Source: Pilasporangium apinafurcum
Lineage: Eukaryota; Oomycota; Peronosporomycetes; Pythiales; Pythiaceae
DNA: 64,000 nucleotides
NCBI GenBank assembly: GCA_001600495.1
Contig: BCKE01000007.1
Span: 781,603-845,602 of the forward strand
Direction: 5' to 3'
Positions within the stretch are counted from its first letter, which is position 1, and each line of letters starts with the position of its first letter. The notes beneath the pieces are model-generated. The model worked only from the letters and a program-made list of their open reading frames with translations. It searched no databases and was not told where the DNA came from. The translations under genes and the position numbers were made by a program. Below, one piece after another: positions 1-8,724 of this stretch.

Positions 1-2
1 GT

Positions 3-713
3 ATACGGCCAACTGGTGTGCCGCCTCATGTATCCATTCTGTCTGAAATGCGCTCGCTACATGATGTCACACTATCAACGATAGAGAAAATTGAACGTGT
101 ACGAATAAATATCGTTCGAGATATTGTATCCGAGCTTGAGCAGCGTGCCATTGGTGCGGGCACAGTGACGTATGACGGATTGCAAGATGCAATTAAAAAA
201 AGCTTGCGTGATGCTGGTATTGATGAATTGATACAGAGCATGAATGCACCGACGCAAAAAAATATTGACAAAGAAGACAATCGTGACTGTGAGAGAACGC
301 TGAGTCATTTTTGGGGCGGGAAATTTCGTCGTGTTCCCGCAGATTTTNCAATCCCAGACTGCTCAGTGAGACACATGTGGATAATGTGGTGCTGTGGTAT
401 TGGCGACAAATTGCTACCTCCTTTTCGTTTGCTCGACGGTCGTGACATGCCCACACGAAAAGAGCAGAAAAAGTTGTGCGAGCTGAAATTCTTGATGCAC
501 CAAATAGATCGCCAAGCAGAATCGATGCATCTTTTGAATGCAAAGATGAGCATTGAAGAAGCAACGAATGTGTTTCTACAATGCAAGGATGTGGTTGACG
601 TGGGTGAAACAACTCCATCTCATCGAAAACGGCGAAGAGGACAGCTCAGTTGGACAACAGTAGCAAAGTTAGTAAGAAAAAAACAAAAACACCCATATAT
701 ATCTAGCATATAA
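3..713 (+). CDS. Uncharacterised oomycete-type protein, 5' end cut by window edge
   Basis: The frame is open from the window edge with no ATG before the conserved-looking part, so this is the C-terminal portion of a longer protein. About 237 codons remain, ending in TAA. A helical N-terminal half is followed by a tryptophan- and cysteine-rich core (FWGGKF, MWIMWCCGIGD), a PPFRLLDGRDM segment and a very basic tail (KRRRGQLSWTTVAKLVRKK). From memory this resembles an oomycete-specific hypothetical family found in many copies; I know no function for it. Base 348 is N, giving one unresolved residue. The last codons run into the 312-bp repeat beside the assembly gap. Confidence 0.5.
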   Translation: MRPTGVPPHVSILSEMRSLHDVTLSTIEKIERVRINIVRDIVSELEQRAIGAGTVTYDGLQDAIKKSLRDAGIDELIQSMNAPTQKNIDKEDNRDCERTLSHFWGGKFRRVPADFXIPDCSVRHMWIMWCCGIGDKLLPPFRLLDGRDMPTRKEQKKLCELKFLMHQIDRQAESMHLLNAKMSIEEATNVFLQCKDVVDVGETTPSHRKRRRGQLSWTTVAKLVRKKQKHPYISSI

Positions 714-997
714 ACGTATAGCGTGTATTCATTGTTGCCACTTACTTGTGTTTTGTGAGTAGCGCTCACTGGCAATAATGTGCACATGACCATGTGCCTT
801 CAGCGACGTGCAATCTAAAGCAGCAACGCATGAGCTGTCACTCGTTGGCGCTGCCGCTTTCGTGTCTTGTGTGTCGAAACAGGATCTGTTTTTGTTTGCA
901 CTAAAAGATTACTTTTGACGATCAGATAAGTACGAAAGAGAATATAAAATCCAACTGTTTGTACACTTGTCCAACAAATTCCGTCTAAGAATCATTT
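686..997 (+). repeat. Direct repeat copy 1 flanking the N gap
   Basis: These 312 bases read identically to 1098-1409, and the gap lies exactly between the two copies. The copy includes the last codons of the upstream open frame. It looks like an unmerged contig end rather than a biological repeat. Confidence 0.9.
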
Positions 998-1097
998 NNN
1001 NNNNNNNNNNNNNNNNNNNNNNNNNNNNNNNNNNNNNNNNNNNNNNNNNNNNNNNNNNNNNNNNNNNNNNNNNNNNNNNNNNNNNNNNNNNNNNNNN
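998..1097. other. Assembly gap of 100 Ns
   Basis: Exactly 100 Ns, the usual placeholder for a gap of unknown length. It is bordered by two identical 312-bp sequences, so the true distance may be zero or negative. Confidence 0.98.
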
Positions 1098-1409
1098 AAA
1101 ACACCCATATATATCTAGCATATAAACGTATAGCGTGTATTCATTGTTGCCACTTACTTGTGTTTTGTGAGTAGCGCTCACTGGCAATAATGTGCACATG
1201 ACCATGTGCCTTCAGCGACGTGCAATCTAAAGCAGCAACGCATGAGCTGTCACTCGTTGGCGCTGCCGCTTTCGTGTCTTGTGTGTCGAAACAGGATCTG
1301 TTTTTGTTTGCACTAAAAGATTACTTTTGACGATCAGATAAGTACGAAAGAGAATATAAAATCCAACTGTTTGTACACTTGTCCAACAAATTCCGTCTAA
1401 GAATCATTT
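1098..1409 (+). repeat. Direct repeat copy 2 flanking the N gap
   Basis: Identical by eye to 686-997. After this copy the sequence continues uniquely (CACTTGGTAC...) into the 3' flank of the BAR gene. Confidence 0.9.
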
Positions 1410-1481
1410 TCACTTGGTACAAAATAGTATGCATTTATCAATTCATGTGAGTTTGCCTGGGAAATGATGCTTCAAATTTCT

Positions 1482-2701
1482 TCACTCAGGCATTTGGAAC
1501 AATGTGGAGCAAACCGAGAAGAACTTATTCTGCAATTCTCGAAACTGTCTCAATTCGTGGTAAATAAGCGTACTGCGTGCGTTTTCGTAGTAAAGAAACT
1601 TGGTCACGATAGCTTCGGTGGCAAGCACCAACGCATTCCGAGCGGCCTGAAGCTAGCATTGCAAAATGAGCAAGGCATGCAGTAGCCAGATTAGGACCTG
1701 GATTATATTTATCCTTCCATTATATCGAGTGGAATGAGATTTATACCTTGACATCCCGTCGAACAATTGTTTCAGGTTTGTTCTTCTCTTTCGCGAGGCG
1801 AAGCTGTAAGAGGGATAGTCAGCCTCATAAATGCAAGAGTTTTTGACTATCGAGTTACTTTTTCATATTCATGGAGCTTACCTTCCGAACGGCAGAATCA
1901 AAATCGAGTTTGAGTTTTTCGCGTTCGTCCATTTCTTTCTGCAATGAAAAAAAATGCGTAAGTGAATAGGTGATGGCCAGATAGTTGAGGAATTGTAAAA
2001 AAAATACCTTAATCGCTAAGAGTAGCGCCATTTTCTTTTCAAGTGCCCCGACAACCGTTGTGAGTAAAAGCGCCTACAAATCCATGAGCATTGAAAGCCA
2101 GGTCAGTCGCATGCCACTAATGTATGCTAAACGAGCCAACTGGGCCTCAACAGCGTACCGCTAATTCTCTTGCATTGCTGTCCACAGTAGCCATGTTCCG
2201 CGGGAAATCTGCCTCGAATGTAACCCCACTAGCGCTGGAAATCTCTTGGTTAGAGAATGATGATAAAATCCCGGAATTCGCAATTTGGGCACTTTTCTCG
2301 CCGATAAGTGTTGCACCATGACCCAGTGCGATGATATTCATGGCAAAATTCTTAATATGTGTCATGACAGCAACCACGTGTTCGTGCAATTCCAAGTGCC
2401 TTGCACGAAGGACTGTGTACTCGGAATCATCCGAAGGTACTGCCTGGTTTAACTTTACAAGAATCTGCTGGATCATGCGTCGTTTGCCTGCTCGCAATGC
2501 CTCACGAAGCTGTTGTTTGCCATTCTCGCCTCCATTATTAGCAAGTGAGTCTCTGATAGAACGAAACTCTGGCTGCGCTTCCACTTTGACGTTGCTCCAA
2601 CATTGTGGTGCTTGACCACCGCTGGGAGCTTCAGGTAGCTGCGGGACAATGTAGCTGCTGGAGAGGTTGCTGTTGTTGTCATTGAAGTTTGAGTCTTCCA
2701 T
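1482..2701 (-). CDS. BAR-domain protein (membrane-curvature/endocytosis type)
   Basis: Five exons joined by GT-AG introns with matching phase (all phase 0): 2701-2159, 2073-2008, 1938-1882, 1803-1747 and 1646-1482, giving 295 residues. A low-complexity N-terminus of about 60 residues leads into long amphipathic helices. The later exons carry the segments typical of BAR domains: EKKMALLLAIKKEMDER, KLKLDFDSAVRKL and YHELRQFRELQNKFFS, the last being the third long helix. BAR dimers bind and bend membranes in endocytosis and actin remodelling. I start at the ATG at 2701; an in-frame ATG at 2776 would add 25 unconvincing residues. A FAM92-like rather than amphiphysin-like BAR is possible. Confidence 0.75.
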
Positions 2702-3606
2702 GAATGTGTATCTTGGTACTACTCCTTTGTTCAATATCGTCAACACGAGCGGAAAGAAATGATCTCCGCCCAACAATCATGATGCCCCATGGCGCTTCCA
2801 CAAAACTATTTTCAGGATTTGAGGGATGTTATGGCACTGGATAGATGAAAATAGCTACATATAACTACAATAGTACAGCGCGCGCATTTGCATCATTTTC
2901 TGTGTAACTCGTCAATTCGCCCGGATCTTACCCATCAAATCTAGCAAATCCTGCCACGATGTTCTCTTGCTTGTCTCGCTGCATTCATCCGATCGACCTT
3001 GGGCTTTTCAGTGTGGAAAGCCGTTTTTGAAGTGCTGGGTTCGTGGATACTTTTCATCCAACTTCTGATATGAGATTTGCTTTGCCAAAGCTGTACTCCA
3101 AACGTTTAATTTACTGGATTTAGCAATACATCCGCTAGGTAATATCTGTAAAATGTAGCTATGTAATTATTTTCTATTGACTAAGATTACCATAAATCAT
3201 AGCTATTGTTGGTTAAAAGTAGTGGAGATGGCATGTAAATATGCACAGTTCATTGTAAATCGTACGGTTTTATGAAAAGCATGGTTGGGCTGGTCAGTCC
3301 TTCCCGATATGATTGTTTATTCGCTGACCAAAGCCAGGTGTCCTCGCAGAACGCGCTGCTTGAAAACACATGGAGAGTGCCGTACCCTCTAACTTAATAC
3401 GCCACCAAAGTATATGCCTCTACATTTTGTGTCTAAAGGCATTTTGCCAATCTGACTCAATCAAACGAGCGTTTGTACCGAAAATTGGCGTCGCATTCGC
3501 GAGAAAGGGAGCAGCGCTGTGGGTGTGAAATTAACAGACGTTACTCCAACCACGCTATCATACTCGGTGGGTCTGAAGGCTAATCACTCGACCGTATCAA
3601 CGAACT
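2702..3606. other. Intergenic region between divergent BAR and PH-WW genes
   Basis: About 900 bp shared upstream of two head-to-head genes. It is AT-rich with no long open frame; I see no RNA gene or transposon. It presumably holds both promoters. Confidence 0.6.
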
Positions 3607-5472
3607 ATGCCACAGAAAGAGTACTCGAACCATCGTGGTGGAAGTGGTGATTTCCACCGCAAAAGACGGCCATCCAAGCCACGAACTGTTCACGAAAACC
3701 ATGATTATCTGGAACTGCATGACAGTGACCATTCAAGTGATGACAGCGGCAGTGCGCATCATTACGACAAACGTAGCCACCACAGCGGCTCTACGAAACG
3801 CTCCGGTAGTGACGGGAGGATGGAAAAAAGTACGACCTCCAGTGTCGGGAGCAGCGCTCATCGTTCACGTGTGCGGTTTGCAGCCCCTGCGGATAGCAGT
3901 GAAATCACGCGCATTAGCAGCAAAGCTGGCTTCCTGAAGAAACAAGCTGATAACGAGCAAGGAGCGTGGAACAAATACTACTTCGTGTTGCGTCCAATGA
4001 CGTATCTCTACTACTACAATTCGCCGAATGACGAGAAGCCGCGTGGTATCATCGATTTGGAGTATCTAACCGACATCAAACGCAATGTAGACTGTGTGCA
4101 GCGCGCAGTTGGTGGGTCGGAGCGATGTTTCCGTGTCGCAGGCGCATTACCGAAAAGCCAACGCGACAAAACCGATAAACCGAAATTACGACCGCTCTAC
4201 TTGGACACAGAAACCGAAGCCGAAGCGCGCGAGTGGATGGACGCCATTCGGCATCACCGGTTTCAGGGCAACCAGCAGCGGCAGGTGCAGGCGTTGACGA
4301 TTCAATTGGCAGAGGCGGAGGAACGCATCGCAAAACTGACGGATGATGCCCGAACCGCAATGATATGTGCTGAGAGTGTGCGTGACAAGGCCAAGCGGTT
4401 GGTAAACCGATTGCGTGGAATTGAGAACGAGTCTGAGACTTCCAAGGATTCAATGGAGTCGTTCAGCTTTGATGATTCTGATTTCCATTCGTCTTTCCAT
4501 TACGGTGATATCAAGACCACGATCAAGGACCTCGAATCTCTTGTTGATGATTTCCAGACTGAAATGGCCAATCAATCGCAAATGATCGAAGAGATGCGCG
4601 AGCGAGAGATACTGCTGGAGCGGAAGTTGCGTGAAGCCACAAAATTTGTTGCCCCCGAACGGAACATTGAACAGCTGCAGCTTCGGTCTGCAGCAGAGAA
4701 AATGGGGGAGCAGCCACAGGATGATGATAACGAAGAGGAAGACAGGGATGGTCTTGGCGAGCTGGGAATGGTCGAAACGCGGAAAGGAAGGTCCAAAACG
4801 TCTGCAGATATGCGTGGGCTGTTAATGAAGACAACCAGTTTCCTGTCCAAAAAAACTGGTGAAGACAGGGACCCGAATGCATCGTCACCAAAGCAACTAC
4901 CCTCTGTTCTAGAAGATCCCACCGCTCCTGGTGCTACCAAGAAAACGTCTGGCTTCGTTAACCCATTCAGGAAACGCGCCGCGACGAGTGTAACAGCTTC
5001 AGCTAGCGACACAAACATGCCATCGCCTACAATACAACCGCACGAACGTCCATCAAGCGGGGTTTATCCGCCAGGGTATAAGCTACCGAGTGGATGGACA
5101 AGGCGAGAAAGTCGTGCCCACCCAGGCGAATTTTATTACGCACATGTGTCCGGCTGGACAACGTGGGAGTTACCCACAGAAGGTGAGATTGTGTATGACG
5201 AAAACGCTGATAGTGATGACGATGGCACCGGTGAGTTCTATGGTGGTCCCGTTATTGGATCACTGGGTGCTGCTCGGAAAGCGGTTGAACAAGCCGAAGA
5301 AGACGCGGCTGTGACTGATGGAAAGCGGCCAAAATTGAAGAAAGGCTGGAAGTTTAAATTTCCCAAGACGTTTGGCAAAGCGGCATCAGCAGACCCAGCG
5401 CCGGTGGCCCCAGCGGCAGCACAAGATTCAGACATGATTGTCGAGCACGATGATGGTCGTGTAGAATTTTAA
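3607..5472 (+). CDS. PH and WW domain protein
   Basis: Single exon, 621 residues, starting at the first ATG in frame. Residues 1-100 are Ser/His-rich and disordered. A PH domain follows at about 105-222 (KAGFLKKQ, WNKYYFVLRP, then YLDTETEAEAREWMDAI as the closing helix). Coiled-coil segments lie near 225-270 and 315-365, then a long acidic linker. A WW domain sits at about 490-525 with both signature tryptophans (SGWTRRES and SGWTTWELP). The C-terminus has a basic Lys/Phe patch and an acidic end. PH domains bind phosphoinositides and WW domains bind proline-rich partners, so a membrane-linked adaptor is likely. No catalytic domain is visible. I do not recognise a named ortholog. Confidence 0.85.
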   Translation: MPQKEYSNHRGGSGDFHRKRRPSKPRTVHENHDYLELHDSDHSSDDSGSAHHYDKRSHHSGSTKRSGSDGRMEKSTTSSVGSSAHRSRVRFAAPADSSEITRISSKAGFLKKQADNEQGAWNKYYFVLRPMTYLYYYNSPNDEKPRGIIDLEYLTDIKRNVDCVQRAVGGSERCFRVAGALPKSQRDKTDKPKLRPLYLDTETEAEAREWMDAIRHHRFQGNQQRQVQALTIQLAEAEERIAKLTDDARTAMICAESVRDKAKRLVNRLRGIENESETSKDSMESFSFDDSDFHSSFHYGDIKTTIKDLESLVDDFQTEMANQSQMIEEMREREILLERKLREATKFVAPERNIEQLQLRSAAEKMGEQPQDDDNEEEDRDGLGELGMVETRKGRSKTSADMRGLLMKTTSFLSKKTGEDRDPNASSPKQLPSVLEDPTAPGATKKTSGFVNPFRKRAATSVTASASDTNMPSPTIQPHERPSSGVYPPGYKLPSGWTRRESRAHPGEFYYAHVSGWTTWELPTEGEIVYDENADSDDDGTGEFYGGPVIGSLGAARKAVEQAEEDAAVTDGKRPKLKKGWKFKFPKTFGKAASADPAPVAPAAAQDSDMIVEHDDGRVEF

Positions 5473-5863
5473 AAGAGGAAATGAGAATGCGCTACATGCA
5501 TGTGGCCCTCCTTGCCTCATTGGCTCAGTAGTATCGTGTAGGTGTTGAAATTTTTGTTGAAGCAAGAGAAATGACGTAATACAGTGTCAAACGTACAAAT
5601 TCCAATGTGTCTTTATTCATCTCATAGCTACTCCCGCTTCCAATCGCTTGCATTCCTCTTACGTTGCCTCGCTATCAAATAGCTGGTCGGTCTGATCATC
5701 CAATGTCAACGCGCAGCTCATGTTGCCGATGAATCCTTCCACATCCGCTCCATCTTTAATTCTTTTTTTTCTTTTTTCTGTGTGGTCGTGGGTCTTCGAT
5801 CTGTATACGTTTCTCTTTCCCGCTTGTATTTATCCACATAAAGTCCATAAGGCAGCACGCGTT
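5473..5863. other. Intergenic region with a possible orphan exon on the minus strand
   Basis: Lies between convergent genes. On the minus strand, after an AG at about 5756, a frame of about 32 acidic codons runs to TAA near 5660 (ending FDSEAT). It looks like a protein C-terminus, but I could not join it to the neighbouring small gene with a convincing donor. No other feature seen. Confidence 0.3.
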
Positions 5864-6073
5864 TTATTCCTGGAAACTCGGCAACTTGCGGCGCTCCTCT
5901 GAGGGGAACTTGACATGGTTCTGTCGAGAATATAGGGCAAGGGGGAGGATCGCGGCGGTCATGAAAACAAGAGCCAGACCCGTCTTGCGCTGCCAGTGCT
6001 TGGTCTCCAGCCACCACCCGCCGGCGGGGGACCATGTCGCCTTCGGATACGGGTACTTATCAGGGCCGCTCAT
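5864..6073 (-). CDS. Small single-pass membrane protein, possibly mitochondrial
   Basis: A 69-residue open frame with a good ATG. It has an aromatic, Pro/Gly-rich N-terminus (MSGPDKYPYPK), a WWLETKHWQRKT motif, one hydrophobic helix at about 32-48, then a charged tail (SEERRKLPSFQE). The layout of a Trp/His/Arg motif before one helix and an ERR..P tail resembles small accessory subunits of mitochondrial inner-membrane complexes (complex I type). That is memory-based and weak. No upstream signal or second exon is clear. Confidence 0.45.
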   Translation of the reverse strand: MSGPDKYPYPKATWSPAGGWWLETKHWQRKTGLALVFMTAAILPLALYSRQNHVKFPSEERRKLPSFQE

Positions 6074-6446
6074 TTCTCCTCCTCCTGCTTCGTTGCTGCG
6101 TCCGAATCAATGGGCAACAATAAAACCTCAAGTAACCAACCGTCCCGGTGGGCTGTGCAACCCAAACGATAAAAAACCTCCAAAGTGGAATAGTGCCCCT
6201 CCCATAATATCTGTCTAAAAACGATGTACAAATACCTTAAACACTGTAATTGCAGAAAGTAGTATACTGTAGTTACATAATTAATAACCCCACGAGGGTC
6301 AATTCGACATAATCAAATAGAAAAGCAAGGCAGCAAAAGCAATATTTGGCCACGAAATCATGCAAAAAAAAGAGGACACACATTCACGAGAAAGAAAACA
6401 AAACGACCTGGTCTATACTAGCCTCATCTGTCTTTGTCTACTAAAC
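6074..6446. other. Intergenic region upstream of the small membrane protein
   Basis: About 370 AT-rich bases between the small gene's start and the 3' end of eIF3e; both genes are on the minus strand. Nothing recognisable beyond presumed promoter and 3' UTR sequence. Confidence 0.5.
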
Positions 6447-7949
6447 CTACTGGTACGTCTTTCGTTTGCCCATGCGTTCAAATTGAGACACCATACTACA
6501 GGTACGCGCCGCCAAATCACGGGTCTTGTCAATGACCTGACGGTAAACCGAGTTCTGCGGGGCACCCATGACAATAAGTCCTTCCTGAGAATCAATTTTC
6601 GCATCCAATCGCGCATTGCGAATCAAATTCACAATCCATTTCTCAGTCTCGCCGTCCTCTTCCATGGCCAACTTACTGGACAGCATCTTCATGTCAATGG
6701 TACGATGCACACGACAGTACATTTCAAAGATCGTCAACCGCGCAGCCTCCATGAAATCGGTCATGTTCTTCTCGTACAAGAAGAAATCGCTCGCTAGCAC
6801 CACTTCACATTCGCGCAGCTTCTCCTGCGAGGACTCAAAGTCAAAGTTCACAAAGAGACACTCGACAAAATCAATAATCGGATCACGGTAGGTCTTGTCA
6901 TCGACGCGGAAGATACGCAACAGCTCCTTCGTCAAGTTCCGACGACGTTTGTGCAAGATGACACCCGCCGATAAATATCGCAGTAACCACGGTGCATTGC
7001 TCTGAATAGCTTCCACACAACGCGATTGCAACATGAAGTCGACAATGGCATCCCGTCCATCTTCATGCCACGCAAACACAAAGAGCGACCAGTGTAGCAA
7101 CCATGTGCGCTGTTGCAATTGCTCCACAGGCGACATAATTGGCTAACAACGAGACAACACATACATGTGTATAAAAGTTAGTTTCCAATTCAGCAATTCA
7201 AACATAAAACAACAACCAACAGCGTACACTGTTTTCGATGACGTCGTTGATGCGCGAAATGTCCGCAAGCGCATCTTCCCATCGGAAAATCAAGATTTCT
7301 GCCGCCAATTTACCCCACAATGCATTCAAATATTGTTGCGACGAGTTCGGGATCAATACGCCATAGTACGTCAAGTACGTCAAGCAATCCTGATAGTTGC
7401 CACATTCGTATTGCAACTTGGCATATTTGTACAGCCCATCAAGCACTCCCGGTGTGATCTGTACCCATCATATAAAATCATGTCAGAACGAAAAAACGTC
7501 CCTGTCGACGACTGAAACAGTTGCACCACTTCTAAACCGATACTTACCCCTTCGTGTTGCTCCAAATAGCTGGCAGTTAACAAATTTTCGCTCTGGAGCT
7601 GCATGATCTTTTCTTCATCCTCAATTAACTCCAACATCAGTCGGCACTCGTTCTTAGCATAACTCAGGCTGTCTAGAATGGAGCCGCGGCGCTCTTCGAA
7701 TTCAGTAGGTACGTCAGTCGTGTTGTGCAGGTTCTGGTAGATCTCCACGGCGAAATCGGCCATGTTGGTGGGTTTGAGCAGCGACAACTTAGCGGCCATC
7801 AATTGCGATTCTTCGTACAATTCGTTGCTCGACAGGAAATCGATTAACGGGAACATAAAATGCAGATCCATGAACGGTGCTAGCGTATTGGTCAAGTCAT
7901 ATTTCGCATCGGGGAGCACACTCGGTGCCACATTCTCTTCGGTCGCCAT
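6447..7949 (-). CDS. EIF3E: Eukaryotic translation initiation factor 3 subunit E
   Basis: Three exons, 7949-7548, 7458-7228 and 7142-6447, all phase 0, giving 442 residues, close to the usual length. Exon 1 has the N-terminal eIF3e signature (YDLTNTLAPFMDLHFMFPL, TNMADFAVEIYQNL). Exon 2 has LYKYAKLQYECGNY and LWGKLAAEIL. Exon 3 has LQQRTWLLHWSLFVF and the PCI domain (FVECLFVNFDFE, KLRECEVVLASDFF, WIVNLIRNARLDAKID). eIF3e is part of the eIF3 complex that recruits the 40S subunit to mRNA. The start is the ATG at 7949; the frame extends upstream to an N-containing codon but that part does not match the family. Introns are 89 and 85 bp. Confidence 0.95.
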
Positions 7950-8147
7950 GTCGATGGGCGTAGGATCCTTCCTTACCACGTCAATCCTTCCTGCTTGGTG
8001 AAGCACGCGGTCTAAATGAGTGGCGTGGCGGTTTTTNCACATTCTTTTTTTTACGTCTTCACGAGTAATTACTTTGATATAGTCTTATATAAAAATGGAT
8101 ACTGTAATTTTATATTAAATTTGGGATACTGGTTAAGTTCACCTTTT

Positions 8148-8653
8148 TTTCTTAACCTTTATTTCCTCAATTCTCCCACCAATGGAATATGCTTTGACGT
8201 ATTTTTCCTCTCTATTGATAGAGACTTGTTTCCAATTCTTCGTAATGATCGCCATTCTTCTTTTCAAGAATGAATGCAAAGCAATGACAGTACATGCCTG
8301 AGGAGATCGAGTGTGTGAAGAATCAAAGGGATTGTTCAGAAAGCATGGCACGGTAGTATCAGTGCAAAAAGAAGACAAAGACCACACATACAAATGTGAA
8401 GAACACTATACAACAAAGACTTATTCTCAGTGTGGAAGAATCAACCACACAATCAACCATCAGAAAGTCTTTCAGTTCCCTCACTCCAAGCTCGTTCTCA
8501 ATAGGGATGTCAATGCTGTGAAGAACATCTTTCTTAAGAATGAACACCTACTCTCCTGGATTCATCGACTTCAGATGTGGGAGACGCCTACTCTGCGGTC
8601 GTCTAGTCTAAGCTAGCTTTTGTTAGTTAAGTCGGACCAAACAAAAACGGTTA
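8148..8653 (+). mobile_element. Fanzor/TnpB-like nuclease remnant, copy 1
   Basis: A roughly 500-bp repeat carrying the C-terminal end of an RNA-guided TnpB/Fanzor-type nuclease. The open frame 8311-8616 begins with no ATG and is truncated. It keeps the family layout: HGTVVSV strand, EEHYTTKTYSQCGRINHT (family: Y-TSKTC-x2-CG), then NRDVNAVKNIF with the RuvC-III aspartate. Three of the four zinc-ribbon cysteines are lost, and a stop lies just upstream, so it cannot be an active nuclease. The copy at 14961-15467 is nearly identical. Fanzors are eukaryotic transposon-encoded relatives of TnpB, known from oomycetes among others. Confidence 0.75.
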
Positions 8654-8724
8654 AGCTTAAAAATTGAACATGAACTCAACTTGAAGGCATGGCGTTTGCA
8701 TTATTGATTCGGTGGTTCCTAGCT

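Noticed and set aside
1464-1685. 73-codon plus-strand open frame
   Set aside because: It is antisense to the last BAR exon, which has a convincing protein and splice site.
8139-8393. Minus-strand open frame repeated at 14832-15206
   Set aside because: It is antisense to the Fanzor fragment, whose sense frame carries the recognisable motifs.
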